Below are positions 26,876 through 35,811 of a stretch of 64,000 nucleotides of DNA, piece by piece (the stretch's first letter is position 1; every line of letters begins with the position of its first letter). The stretch is from Euzebyella saccharophila (GTDB taxonomy: Bacteria > Bacteroidota > Bacteroidia > Flavobacteriales > Flavobacteriaceae). The stretch lies in contig NZ_JACYFJ010000005.1 in assembly GCF_014855495.1 (NCBI RefSeq), positions 248,001 through 312,000 of the forward strand. The letters are read 5' to 3'. Both the position numbers and the translations under genes were made by a program. The notes below the pieces were generated by a model, which was not told the DNA's origin, ran no database searches, and saw only the letters and a list, made by a program, of their open reading frames with translations.

Positions 26876-26975
26876 GATTTGGCCTTAAATTCATCACTAA
26901 AGTAGTATTAGAAAGCACCTGGTTTTAAATTTATGTTGTGAAATGTCAAAAAATGTGTGTTTGGTCGGTTGGGAA

Positions 26976-26991
26976 GTGTATTTCATCGATC
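26976..26991 (+). promoter_or_regulatory. Repeated intergenic motif, copy A (GTGTATTTCATCGATC)
   Basis: This 16-mer recurs exactly in the spacer near 41845 and in part (TGTATTTCATC) near 44725. All three lie in spacers beside signalling genes. Copy A is in the upstream region of the TPR kinase at 24785-26875, opposite in orientation to it. Function unknown; a regulator site is an inference. Confidence 0.4.
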
Positions 26992-27112
26992 ATTTTGATT
27001 GTCTTGTAAGACTAATGTAATCCAAATGAACATGTTAGAAGTTAAAATGGACGTAATGGAGATTACCATAAAATAACATAGATTTTATTTTGAAAGATTG
27101 TTTAAAAAAAAT

Positions 27113-27120
27113 TACCTTTG
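27113..27120 (+). promoter_or_regulatory. -7 promoter box of tRNA-His (TACCTTTG)
   Basis: TACCTTTG fits TAnnTTTG; a TTTG at 27088-27091, 21 bases upstream, could be the -33 element. It lies about 80 bases before the tRNA. Confidence 0.5.
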
Positions 27121-27201
27121 CCACCGCTTGCAAATAATGGATGGCTTCTGATATTTAATCACAAGTCTTTAAGATATATTTGGAGCACTTGAGATTACAT
27201 G

Positions 27202-27275
27202 GTGGTTGTAGCTCAGCTGGTTAGAGCGCTTGATTGTGGTTCAAGAGGTCGCCGGTTCGAACCCGGTCTTCCACC
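27202..27275 (+). tRNA. tRNA-His (anticodon GTG)
   Basis: The cloverleaf folds: D arm GCTC/GAGC, anticodon stem CTTGA/TCAAG with loop TTGTGGT (anticodon GTG), and T arm GCCGG-TTCGAAC-CCGGT. A G at 27201 supplies the extra 5' G (G-1) of tRNA-His opposite C at 27275. CCA is not encoded. In the acceptor stem, pairs 5:68 and 6:67 are U-U mismatches. Confidence 0.95.
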
Positions 27276-27281
27276 CATTAT

Positions 27282-27311
27282 AAAAGTCCTGTTGAAGAAC
27301 AGGACTTTTTT
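27282..27311 (+). terminator. Intrinsic terminator after tRNA-His
   Basis: Twelve-base stem AAAAGTCCTGTT / AACAGGACTTTT with a GAAG loop and T tail, 6 bases after the tRNA. Confidence 0.9.
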
Positions 27312-27324
27312 GGTTTTAGTTACT

Positions 27325-27356
27325 AAAAAAGCCCTGCCATAATTTGGCAAGGCTTT
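27325..27356 (-). terminator. Intrinsic terminator after the M28 peptidase gene
   Basis: On the minus strand AAAGCC(T)TGCCA, a short AT loop and TGGCAGGGCTTTTTT form a stem with one mismatch and a T run, about 20 bases past the stop at 27376. Confidence 0.8.
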
Positions 27357-27375
27357 CTGTTAAGGCGCTAATTTT

Positions 27376-28944
27376 TTACTTGGTTGCTTTGTCCACAACT
27401 ATCCTTTGTTCCCTATTGGCTATTTCCCAAGCTGTGTGAAATATTAACCTTGTTCTATTTTCCAATAAATCATAATTGATTTTGTCTGGAGTATCACTTG
27501 GCCTATGATAATCATCATGGGTGCCATTAAAATAGAAGATGATTGGGATATTGTTTTTGGCAAAATTGTAATGGTCGCTTCTATAGTAAAAACGATTGGG
27601 GTCGTTCTCATCATTAAAAGTATAATCCAATTCTATCTGTGTATATTTTTTGTTTACTTCTTCGGAAAGTTCGTGAAGTTCCGTACTCAATTTATCGGAA
27701 CCAATTAGATAGATATAATTTCTTTCACCCACCCTTTTTGGGTCTATTCTTCCGATCATATCAATATTAAGGTTGGCCACGGTTTGTTCCAAGGGAAATA
27801 AAGGTTCTTCATCCGTATAAAACCTTGATCCCAACAATCCTTTTTCTTCACCGGTAACATGTAGGAAAACAATGGAACGTTTTGGGCCATTACCCTCATC
27901 CGCAGCAGTTTTAAAAGCTTGGGCTATTTCAAGTAATGAAACAGTGCCCGAGCCGTCATCATCTGCTCCATTATTAATCTCCCCATCCGGTGTGACCCCT
28001 ATATGGTCCAAATGAGATGAAATAACTACATATTCATTAGGTTTTTCAGAACCTTTAAGAACTGCTACTACGTTTTCAGAATCCACTAAATCATTGTTGC
28101 TGGCAACGTCTAGTACTAAGGGAATGGATAGTTGTCTCTGTTTGTTGTCCGAACCAATCTTGGGCAATAGTGCTTTGGCTAGACCCGTATTTATAAGAAA
28201 AGTGAAGAAAGGTTCGGCTTCATTGCTTACCAAATCCATCCGCCCGCTTTCATTGCCTTTCATCCATTCATACCTACTTTTAAAGCGAGGGTAATTCAAC
28301 GGATCATAATAAAGAACTCCTTTAGCTCCCTTACTTGTGGCCAGTTCCATACGTTTTCCCATGGATTCTGACATGTTGCTCCATATAGATTTTTGAGAAG
28401 TACCCGTTACCAAATAATTTCCTTGGGAATCAACGGGTTCCCCAGATTTGATAAGTACGATCTTTCCCTTGATATCTAAATCTTTATAATCCGAATAGTT
28501 CTCGGTTTCAATACCAAAACCTGCATAAACCACCTTATTGAACTCCCCTTGGGCTTTGGAAAAAGTCAGGAATTCTTCGCCTAAGTGAAATTCCTTTCCG
28601 TTAGCAGTAATGGTACCCACTGGTAATTGACTAACTTCTAAAGGTACTTTTTGAAAATAATCGCCATCACCTTTAGCTGCTGGAATCCCTAACCTTTCAT
28701 ATCTCTCCTTAAGAAATTCAATGGCCTTTTTTTGCCCTTCCTTTCCAGTTTCGCGCCCTTCAAACTCATCGGAGGCATAGATATACAAATCTTCCTTTAG
28801 CTCTGCCTCGGTAATGGTTGTAGCGTATGCTTCAACATCTTTAGCAGCATTTGCCGTCTTGTTTTCCGTGGTACTTGAAATTGTCGTTTGTGAAGAGTTG
28901 CAGGCCATAACGAGTCCGAAGGCCAGCGTAGTCAATTTTTTCAT
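27376..28944 (-). CDS. M28-family metallopeptidase, lipoprotein, with PA domain
   Basis: 522 residues. A lipobox VMAC gives Cys15, followed by a Ser/Thr-rich linker. A PA-type insert spans about 120-270 (VVYAGFGIETENYSDYKDLDIKGKIVLI). The M28 zinc ligands are visible in order: SSHLDHIG (His), NGADDDGSG (Asp), GEEKGLLGS (catalytic Glu and ligand Glu), NIDMIGR (Asp) and SDHYNF (His). The family removes N-terminal amino acids from peptides outside the cytoplasm. Single gene with a terminator; no operon partner. Confidence 0.94.
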   Translation of the reverse strand: MKKLTTLAFGLVMACNSSQTTISSTTENKTANAAKDVEAYATTITEAELKEDLYIYASDEFEGRETGKEGQKKAIEFLKERYERLGIPAAKGDGDYFQKVPLEVSQLPVGTITANGKEFHLGEEFLTFSKAQGEFNKVVYAGFGIETENYSDYKDLDIKGKIVLIKSGEPVDSQGNYLVTGTSQKSIWSNMSESMGKRMELATSKGAKGVLYYDPLNYPRFKSRYEWMKGNESGRMDLVSNEAEPFFTFLINTGLAKALLPKIGSDNKQRQLSIPLVLDVASNNDLVDSENVVAVLKGSEKPNEYVVISSHLDHIGVTPDGEINNGADDDGSGTVSLLEIAQAFKTAADEGNGPKRSIVFLHVTGEEKGLLGSRFYTDEEPLFPLEQTVANLNIDMIGRIDPKRVGERNYIYLIGSDKLSTELHELSEEVNKKYTQIELDYTFNDENDPNRFYYRSDHYNFAKNNIPIIFYFNGTHDDYHRPSDTPDKINYDLLENRTRLIFHTAWEIANREQRIVVDKATK

Positions 28945-29169
28945 GGTTTAATGTTTACCGTTAAATAGGGCAGGATTGGGTAATAATTCCATTAGATAGC
29001 CTACCTGTTTCTTAGTTTATCTATAAAATAAGAGCAAACTAAAATTTCACAAAAATAGGTAAATCCTTTAGATTTTATTCGTACATCGTTCAATTTAAAT
29101 GTAGGCTCTTTAACAATTTTTGGTAACTTCAGCCTCGTTCAAAAAATTCAACCTAATCCTTAAATTTTC

Positions 29170-30354
29170 ATGAAAGCTACTAAGTTATTAATCGCCACTT
29201 TTATCTCGGGAATCTGTCTTTTAAGCTGTAAGGAAACCAAAAAGGAACAATCAATTGAAACCCTAAAAGAAGAAATGGAAGAAAGTAAATTATCACATGA
29301 ATTAAACGTCAAAAATTTTGAAACGGTCATAGAGGGGGATTCCGTCAAGTTGTACACGTTAAAAAATAATAACGGAATGGAAGTGACCATTACCAACTAT
29401 GGTCAAAGACTTATTTCACTCCATGCACCCGACAAGAATGGAAATTTTAAAGATGTGGTATTGGGCTTTCCGCATTTGGATAACTACAGGGCTAAAAAAA
29501 ATTATTACGGTGCAACTATAGGGAGGTACGGTAACCGGATAGCCAAAGGTAAATTTACTATAGATGGTACCACCTACGACTTGGCCATTAACAATAATGA
29601 AAATCACCTGCATGGAGGAATCAAAGGTTTTGAAAGTGTTGTTTGGAATGTAGATGAGGCAAAGGAGGACTATATTGTTTTCTCCAGAACATCGCCTGAT
29701 ATGGAAGAGGGATATCCCGGTAACTTGAAAGTAAGCGTACGGTACGATCTTACCAATGATAACGAATTAAAAATCTTTTATAAGGCCGAGACAGATAAAC
29801 CAACCTTTATAAATCTTACCCATCATTCATTTTTTAATTTAAAGGGAGAGGGTAACGGAAATGTGACAGACCATATAATGATGATCAATGCTGATGGATT
29901 TACGCCTGTGAATAGCGGACTTATTCCCACCGGGGAAGTTGTAAAAGTTGAAGGAACACCTTTTGACTTTACACAGCCGAAGCCCATTGGTAAGGATATT
30001 GAAGAGGAACATGAACAGTTGAAATTTGCCAACGGCTATGATCATAATTTTGTGTTGAACGAGGAACCAAAAAATTCTGAAGGATTGGTTTTGGCTGCAA
30101 AGGTAGTGGAGCCGGAAAGTGGGCGTACCATGGAGGTTTATACAGATGAACCCGGGGTTCAGTTTTATGGAGGCAACTTTTTAACCGGTGCCGATATTGG
30201 TAAGAGTGGAAAGCCCTACGTTTTTAGAGGTTCTTTTTGTTTGGAGACACAACATTTTCCTGACTCACCCAACCAACCCAATTTTCCAAGTACAAGACTA
30301 GACCCGGGAAGGACCTATACATCTACTTGCGTGTATAAATTTGGAGTGGAGTAA
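29170..30354 (+). CDS. Aldose 1-epimerase (galactose mutarotase) family lipoprotein
   Basis: 394 residues. Lipobox LLSC with Cys20 and a Glu/Lys-rich linker (to about 45). The mutarotase domain has NENHLHGGIKGF, LTHHSFFNLKGEG (catalytic His region; usual NHTYFNL) and the C-terminal FRGSFCLETQHFPDSPN with the catalytic Glu. It interconverts alpha and beta anomers of aldoses, here outside the cytoplasm. It precedes the hydroxyproline genes by 161 bases with a promoter and repeated half-sites between, so it is probably a separate unit. Confidence 0.92.
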   Translation: MKATKLLIATFISGICLLSCKETKKEQSIETLKEEMEESKLSHELNVKNFETVIEGDSVKLYTLKNNNGMEVTITNYGQRLISLHAPDKNGNFKDVVLGFPHLDNYRAKKNYYGATIGRYGNRIAKGKFTIDGTTYDLAINNNENHLHGGIKGFESVVWNVDEAKEDYIVFSRTSPDMEEGYPGNLKVSVRYDLTNDNELKIFYKAETDKPTFINLTHHSFFNLKGEGNGNVTDHIMMINADGFTPVNSGLIPTGEVVKVEGTPFDFTQPKPIGKDIEEEHEQLKFANGYDHNFVLNEEPKNSEGLVLAAKVVEPESGRTMEVYTDEPGVQFYGGNFLTGADIGKSGKPYVFRGSFCLETQHFPDSPNQPNFPSTRLDPGRTYTSTCVYKFGVE

Positions 30355-30411
30355 AAAATCTAGCGAAGGAGTTTCTAGAAAGTGTCTTAGATTATTCAAA
30401 AACTGGATAAA

Positions 30412-30440
30412 TTGATATTAAGTTGATAATATAGTATCAA
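30412..30440. promoter_or_regulatory. Candidate operator: TTGATA, TTGATA, TATCAA half-sites upstream of the hydroxyproline operon
   Basis: TTGATA occurs at 30412-30417 and 30423-30428 (11 bases apart, one helical turn) and its inverse TATCAA at 30435-30440. The outer arms AAATTGATA/TATCAATTT form a perfect 9-bp inverted repeat. It lies some 40-80 bases upstream of a -7 box, a position typical of an activator. No regulator gene is linked. Confidence 0.4.
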
Positions 30441-30481
30441 TTTGGGCTAACTTTAGTAGAAGTATCCTCTTTTGGATGGTC

Positions 30482-30489
30482 TAATTTTG
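30482..30489 (+). promoter_or_regulatory. -7 promoter box of the hydroxyproline operon (TAATTTTG)
   Basis: Exact TAnnTTTG match 26 bases before the ATG at 30516. No good -33 TTTG at the usual distance, consistent with an activator-dependent promoter. Confidence 0.5.
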
Positions 30490-30515
30490 TGGGATAACAA
30501 CTAAAAACAAGCTGT

Positions 30516-31442
30516 ATGAAATTTGAATGGAAAGGTGTAATGCCAGCAATTACCACCAAATTTACCGAGAAGGATACGTTGGACATGCCCATGTTCCTAA
30601 AAAATATTGAGGCTCAGATAGAAGCAGGTGTAAGTGGTATTGTTCTAGGAGGTTCATTGGGAGAGGCCAGTACGCTTACCAGGGAAGAAAAAAAGGTGTT
30701 GATCAGGGAAACCTTAGGAGCTGCCAATGGTAAGATTCCTGTAGTGATGACCATTGCAGAACAAACAACCGCTACTGCTATTGAAGTTGCGAGGGAATCA
30801 CAAGAGGCCGGTGCAGATGGTTTAATGGTGTTGCCTCCAATGAGATATAAATCAACCGATTTGGAAACGGTCACTTATTTTAAGGACATAGCTTCCCAAA
30901 CAGATTTGCCAATTATGATTTACAATAACCCTGTAGATTATAAAATTGAAGTTACGGTAAAAATGTTTCAAGAGCTCATGGAAATGGAGAATATTGGTGC
31001 TGTGAAGGAGTCTACACGGGATATAATAAATATTGGAAGGTTGCGAAACCAATTTGGTAATGATTTGAAAATTTTAACCGGTGTAGATCCCTTGGCTTTG
31101 GAAAGTCTTTTGGCAGGAGTCGATGGATGGGTTGCAGGCTTGGTTTGCGCTTTCCCAAGGGAAACGGTCGCTATTTATAAATTGGCCAAAGCAGGAAGAG
31201 CGCAAGAGGCCCTGGAAATTTATCGATGGTTCCTTCCTTTGTTGGAATTGGATATTAGCCCGCAATTGGTTCAGAATATAAAATTGGCCGAAGTTGCTAC
31301 GGGTATAGGTACGGAGTACGTTAGAAAGCCCAGATTGCCATTGCAGGGAAATGAAAGACAACGTGTCTTAAAGGTGATTGAGGATAGTTTAAAAACACGT
31401 CCTGAATTACCGGATTATAAAAACTTAACCACTATGGCTTAA
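30516..31442 (+). CDS. DapA-family lyase, probable 1-pyrroline-4-hydroxy-2-carboxylate deaminase
   Basis: 308 residues, a TIM barrel of the dihydrodipicolinate synthase family. GGSLGEASTL is the substrate-binding loop, Tyr136 in MIYNNP the proton relay, and Lys164 in GAVKESTRDI the Schiff-base lysine. On its own the family has many substrates; the neighbours (semialdehyde dehydrogenase, hydroxyproline epimerase, D-amino acid oxidoreductase) point to deamination of pyrroline-4-hydroxy-2-carboxylate to 2-oxoglutarate semialdehyde. First gene of the operon, preceded by a promoter and half-site repeats. Confidence 0.88.
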   Translation: MKFEWKGVMPAITTKFTEKDTLDMPMFLKNIEAQIEAGVSGIVLGGSLGEASTLTREEKKVLIRETLGAANGKIPVVMTIAEQTTATAIEVARESQEAGADGLMVLPPMRYKSTDLETVTYFKDIASQTDLPIMIYNNPVDYKIEVTVKMFQELMEMENIGAVKESTRDIINIGRLRNQFGNDLKILTGVDPLALESLLAGVDGWVAGLVCAFPRETVAIYKLAKAGRAQEALEIYRWFLPLLELDISPQLVQNIKLAEVATGIGTEYVRKPRLPLQGNERQRVLKVIEDSLKTRPELPDYKNLTTMA

Positions 31443-31551
31443 AGCGACAGTAAGGTGTTAATTGATAAAATATTAATAGAGCCAGGTCTTGACAACTTAA
31501 TGTTTTAATGGTAGCTTTCAATCTTTTACTTAGAACTACAAAACAAAGAAC

Positions 31552-33138
31552 ATGATCACCGGAAAAAACTATGTGGGAAATGAGCTTTCGGGCCAAGGAA
31601 CATCTACTTATAAGACCTTTAATCCTGCGGAAAATATAGATACGGAGTGGGAGCTACTGGAGGCCACGGGAGAAGAGATTGATAATGCGGCCAAAAAAGC
31701 AAGCGATGCTTTTTTGGAGTACAAAAACTTCTCTGGAGCCAAAAAAGCCGAGTTTTTGAAAGCGATTGCCAATGAAATTGAAGCATTGGGAGATGAGCTT
31801 ATAGATACCTATTGTAAGGAGTCCGGTTTGCCTGCGGGCAGGGCCAAAGGAGAACGAGGAAGGACCATGGGGCAATTAAGAGCATTCGCTACACTTTTGG
31901 AAGAAGGTTCATGGGTTGAGGCAACGGTAGATACGGCCCAACCGGATAGGCAGCCACTTCCTAAGGTGGATATTCGTAAAATGTTGGTTCCTATGGGGCC
32001 TATTGCCGTTTTTGGTTCCAGTAATTTTCCGTTGGCATTTTCTACAGCAGGTGGTGATACCGCAAGTGCCTTGGCTGCAGGTTGTCCCGTAATCGTTAAA
32101 AGTCACCCCATGCATGCAGCTACAGGAGAATTAGTGGCGAGTGCCATTATTAAGGCGGCACGGGCGACAGGGATGCCAGACGGTGTTTTTTCTAATTTGA
32201 ACAGTAGCGGTATAGAGGTCGGAAAAAAATTGGTTTTGCATCCCGCCATTAAGGGTGTAGGTTTTACCGGAAGCATCAAAGGGGGAATGGCACTTTACGA
32301 TCTGGCTCAGCAACGTGATGAGTCTATTCCGGTTTTTGCAGAAATGGGGAGTGTTAACCCAGTGGTAGTACTACCGTCCGCTTTGAAAGAAAATGGTAGT
32401 GATTGGGCCCAAAAGTACGCCGGTTCCATTACTTTGGGTGCTGGTCAATTTTGTACCAATCCAGGGCTTATTTTAGGTATAGAAGGCGAAGAGTTAAATT
32501 ATTTTATCAAAGAGCTAGGTAGTTCTATTGAAAAGTTGGACCCTACGTGTATGCTGCACCCCAACATTCACAGAAATTACGAAAAAGGTAAAGAGGAACT
32601 TTCCAACCAAGGAGGTGTAGATCTCGTAGCGGAGTTTACCAAGGAAACGAATCCTAATTTTGGAAAGCAAAAGGTTTTGACTATTGCAGGTTCCAATTTT
32701 TTGGATAACCCCAAGCTACATGAAGAAGTTTTTGGGCCGTTTAGTATTGTGGTAAGATGTACGGATGAAAATGAACTTACTGCGGTAATCGGTCGTTTGG
32801 AAGGACAATTGACCGGTACAATTTTGGGTAGTGCCTCGGAATTCGAAGCTTTTTCCAGAACCCTAGCGACCTTACAATCTAAAGTTGGCCGACTCATTTT
32901 TAACGGGGTGCCAACGGGCGTGGAGGTCTGTCCATCCATGCATCATGGAGGTCCTTTTCCGGCAACCAGTGACAGTAGGTTTACTTCCGTAGGTACTTCT
33001 GCCATTAAAAGGTGGGTACGGCCCGTATCCTTCCAAAATTGGCCACAAGATTTCTTACCGGAAGCTTTAAAAGACGATAATCCGCTAAAAATCATGCGAA
33101 TTTTGAATGGAGAACATACCAATGCTACAGTTTCATAA
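31552..33138 (+). CDS. 2-oxoglutarate semialdehyde (2,5-dioxovalerate) dehydrogenase
   Basis: 528 residues, the length of the NADP-linked KGSADH group of aldehyde dehydrogenases. FGSSNFPLAFSTAGGDTASALAAGCPV is the cofactor region, GFTGSIKGG the NAD(P) loop, EMGSVNP carries the general-base Glu, and GAGQFCTNPG the catalytic Cys301. It oxidises 2-oxoglutarate semialdehyde to 2-oxoglutarate, the final step of hydroxyproline (and some sugar acid) breakdown. 109 bases after the lyase gene and 22 before the epimerase gene. Confidence 0.9.
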   Translation: MITGKNYVGNELSGQGTSTYKTFNPAENIDTEWELLEATGEEIDNAAKKASDAFLEYKNFSGAKKAEFLKAIANEIEALGDELIDTYCKESGLPAGRAKGERGRTMGQLRAFATLLEEGSWVEATVDTAQPDRQPLPKVDIRKMLVPMGPIAVFGSSNFPLAFSTAGGDTASALAAGCPVIVKSHPMHAATGELVASAIIKAARATGMPDGVFSNLNSSGIEVGKKLVLHPAIKGVGFTGSIKGGMALYDLAQQRDESIPVFAEMGSVNPVVVLPSALKENGSDWAQKYAGSITLGAGQFCTNPGLILGIEGEELNYFIKELGSSIEKLDPTCMLHPNIHRNYEKGKEELSNQGGVDLVAEFTKETNPNFGKQKVLTIAGSNFLDNPKLHEEVFGPFSIVVRCTDENELTAVIGRLEGQLTGTILGSASEFEAFSRTLATLQSKVGRLIFNGVPTGVEVCPSMHHGGPFPATSDSRFTSVGTSAIKRWVRPVSFQNWPQDFLPEALKDDNPLKIMRILNGEHTNATVS

Positions 33139-33160
33139 ATTCTGATATCAGGTTACGCCT

Positions 33161-34168
33161 ATGGCCAAATCTGTTTTTTCTTGTATAGATGCCCATACTT
33201 GCGGTAATCCAGTGAGAGTTATTGCAAAAGGTGGCCCTGAGCTAAAAGGGCGTAACATGAGCGAAAAAAGGCAGCACTTTTTGCGTGAATTTGATTGGAT
33301 CCGTAAGGGTCTTATGTTCGAGCCTCGAGGTCATGACATGATGAGCGGTAGTATTTTCTATCCACCGAGCGATCCCAAAAATGATATGGCCATCTTATTT
33401 GTGGAAACCAGTGGCTGCTTGCCTATGTGTGGTCACGGAACCATAGGCTCCATAACTATAGGCTTGGAAGAGGGACTAATAACACCCAAAATTCCAGGGG
33501 TTATTAAAATGGAAGCTCCGGCGGGATTGGTGGAAATTGAATACCAACAGACCGGAAATAAAGTGGATTGGGTCCGATTGAAAAACGTAAAATCCTTTTT
33601 GGCTGCTTCCAATCTGGAAATTGATTGCGAAGCTTTGGGAAGCTTAAAATTTGATGTATCCTATGGTGGTAATTTTTACGCTATTGTAGACCCACAGGAG
33701 AATTTTGAAGGTATTCAGCAATATTCCGCCAGTGAATTGATACGGTTTAGTCAAGAAATACGGGAGAAAATCAACCGAAAATACCCCGACAAGTTCATTC
33801 ATCCAGAAGATAAGACTATAAATGGGGTAAGCCATATGCTATGGACGGGGACAACCCTTTCTCCAGATGCCACAGCCCGTAATGCCGTTTTTTACGGGGA
33901 TAAGGCCATTGATAGGTCGCCCTGTGGTACCGGAACTTCTGCAAGAATGGCGCAATGGCATGCCAAAGGTCTCCTTAAAATGGGCGAAGATTTTGTGCAT
34001 GAGAGTTTTATTGGGTCTCAATTTGTGGGTAGGGTAGAAGAGGAAACAACAATAGCGGGCCAACCTGCCATAATCCCAAGTATACAGGGGTGGGCAAGAG
34101 TGTATGGCTACAATGAAATTAGTATTGATGATGATGACCCATACGCGTTTGGGTTTCAGGTAATTTAG
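33161..34168 (+). CDS. 4-hydroxyproline 2-epimerase (proline racemase family)
   Basis: 335 residues. Both catalytic cysteines are present: Cys90 in CLPMCGHGTIG and Cys255 in DRSPCGTGTSARMA. Two Cys, rather than Cys/Thr, mark the racemase/epimerase type and not the dehydratase type. N-terminal IDAHTCGNPVRV is also typical. It converts trans-4-hydroxy-L-proline to cis-4-hydroxy-D-proline in the cytoplasm. It sits between the semialdehyde dehydrogenase and a D-amino acid oxidoreductase, which fits this role. Confidence 0.92.
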   Translation: MAKSVFSCIDAHTCGNPVRVIAKGGPELKGRNMSEKRQHFLREFDWIRKGLMFEPRGHDMMSGSIFYPPSDPKNDMAILFVETSGCLPMCGHGTIGSITIGLEEGLITPKIPGVIKMEAPAGLVEIEYQQTGNKVDWVRLKNVKSFLAASNLEIDCEALGSLKFDVSYGGNFYAIVDPQENFEGIQQYSASELIRFSQEIREKINRKYPDKFIHPEDKTINGVSHMLWTGTTLSPDATARNAVFYGDKAIDRSPCGTGTSARMAQWHAKGLLKMGEDFVHESFIGSQFVGRVEEETTIAGQPAIIPSIQGWARVYGYNEISIDDDDPYAFGFQVI

Positions 34169-34180
34169 AAAGAAAAGCGT

Positions 34181-35431
34181 TTGAGTAAGAACATTTTAAT
34201 TATTGGTGGCGGAATATCCGGATTGTGTTCTGCTTATTTTTTACAAAAGGAAGGTCATCAGGTTACGGTTATAGATGCGTCCGATATTACTTCCGGAGCT
34301 TCCTTTGTTAATGCCGGTTTCATAACGCCAAGCCACATAATTCCCTTGGCAAGCCCCGGTATGATTGCAACTGGTATTAAAATGATGTTCAATTCCGCTA
34401 GTCCCTTTTATATGAAACCTAGGTGGGATATAGACTTTTTTAAATGGGCATGGAGTTTTCATAAATCTTCTACTGCTAAAAAGGTCGAAAAAGCTATTCC
34501 CGTAATTAAAGACATAAATATCATCAGTAGGGAACTATTCCAGGATATAAAATCCTCGGGTGATTTGGGGGAATTTCAATTGGAGCGAAAAGGGCTCTTA
34601 ATGTTGTATCAAAGCGCAGAAGCGTATGAGAAGGAGCGTAAAGTGGCCAAGAGAGCGGCAGATTTAGGTCTTGAGGTATCTGAATTGGATAAAAGCGGAC
34701 TTTCAAAAATAGAACCCAACGTACAAATCGATGCAAAAGGAGCTATTAATTATGAATGTGACGGACATACAACCCCTACTCAAATTATGCCCAAGCTGGT
34801 CTCTTTTTTAAAGAGTGTTGGAGTTGAAATTAGGACCAAAGAAACCGTACAGGACCTAGAAATTTTAGGAACTAAAATAAGCCATGTTCGCACAAATAAG
34901 TTCAGCTATGAACCAGATGAATTAGTAATGGCGGCAGGAGCTTGGAGCGGCTTGGTTGCTAAAAAAATGGGGATTAAATTGCTCATGCAAGGCGGTAAAG
35001 GATACCGAATAAATGTGGAGCGGTCTACGGGAATTGGTATGCCGGCCATTCTTATGGAGGCAAAAATGGCGGTAACCCCAATGGTTGGCTTTACAAGGTT
35101 TGCAGGTACTATGGAATTTTCCGGGAATAATAGTTTGGTAAGAAAAGAAAGGGTGAGAGCGATAGCCAATGGGGCCCAAAAATTTTATCCTGATTTAAAA
35201 ATATCACAGGAGGAAACCGCTTCTGCTACCACAGGATTGCGACCAGTAACTCCTGACGGATTACCCTATATTGGTCGCTCCTCAAAAGTTGATAATGTTG
35301 TATTTGCTACCGGTCATGCTATGATGGGCTGGAGTCTAGGGCCGGCTACAGGAAAATTGGTTTCAGAAATCATTGATGGAAAAAAAACGGCTATGAAAAT
35401 TGGCGCATTTTCCCCAGACCGCAAATTTTAG
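34181..35431 (+). CDS. FAD-dependent D-amino acid (D-hydroxyproline) dehydrogenase, DadA-like
   Basis: 416 residues from a TTG at 34181, 13 bases after the epimerase stop; the TTG is needed because the first residues form the FAD-binding strand ILIIGGGISGLCSAYFL. The DAO fold continues with the ATTGLRPVTPDGLPYIG and TGHAMMGWSLGPATGKLVSE segments of the C-terminal FAD contacts. In the pathway it oxidises cis-4-hydroxy-D-proline to 1-pyrroline-4-hydroxy-2-carboxylate, probably passing electrons to the respiratory chain. Last gene of the operon; its stop overlaps that of the converging VOC gene. Confidence 0.9.
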   Translation: MSKNILIIGGGISGLCSAYFLQKEGHQVTVIDASDITSGASFVNAGFITPSHIIPLASPGMIATGIKMMFNSASPFYMKPRWDIDFFKWAWSFHKSSTAKKVEKAIPVIKDINIISRELFQDIKSSGDLGEFQLERKGLLMLYQSAEAYEKERKVAKRAADLGLEVSELDKSGLSKIEPNVQIDAKGAINYECDGHTTPTQIMPKLVSFLKSVGVEIRTKETVQDLEILGTKISHVRTNKFSYEPDELVMAAGAWSGLVAKKMGIKLLMQGGKGYRINVERSTGIGMPAILMEAKMAVTPMVGFTRFAGTMEFSGNNSLVRKERVRAIANGAQKFYPDLKISQEETASATTGLRPVTPDGLPYIGRSSKVDNVVFATGHAMMGWSLGPATGKLVSEIIDGKKTAMKIGAFSPDRKF

Positions 35432-35811
35432 GCCGGTTGTATTAAATCCCAGAGGTTTCCGTATAGGTCTTTAAAAACTACGACAGTTCCATAATCTTCC
35501 GTTCGTGGATTTTCGGTAAATTCTATGCCTTGGCTAGTCATTCTATTGTAGTCCTTCCAAAATTCTTTGCTCTGCAGAAATAGGAAAACCCTGTTTCCGG
35601 CTTGTTTTCCAATGGTTTTCAATTGCTCTTCTCCTTCGGCCTTGGCCAAAACAAGTTTAAAACCGTTATTTGCTTCCGGAGCAACGGTTATCCATCGTTT
35701 ATACTCGCCTAAAGCAATGTCTTCCATCAGCCTAAAACCTAGCTTTTCAACAAAGAAATGAATTGCTTCTTCGTATTCCTTTACCAGAACTGTAACTTGA
35801 AAAATGGACAT
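35428..35811 (-). CDS. VOC-family (glyoxalase/bleomycin resistance-like) protein
   Basis: 127 residues in two beta-alpha-beta-beta-beta units: FQVTVLVKEYEEAIHFFVEKLGFRLMED and the C-terminal GTVVVFKDLYGNLWDLIQP with a metal-ligand-like end. The substrate is not readable. Last of three genes on the minus strand (esterase, GNAT, VOC) with a 4-base overlap and a 0-base gap between them. Confidence 0.85.
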   Translation of the reverse strand: MSIFQVTVLVKEYEEAIHFFVEKLGFRLMEDIALGEYKRWITVAPEANNGFKLVLAKAEGEEQLKTIGKQAGNRVFLFLQSKEFWKDYNRMTSQGIEFTENPRTEDYGTVVVFKDLYGNLWDLIQPA

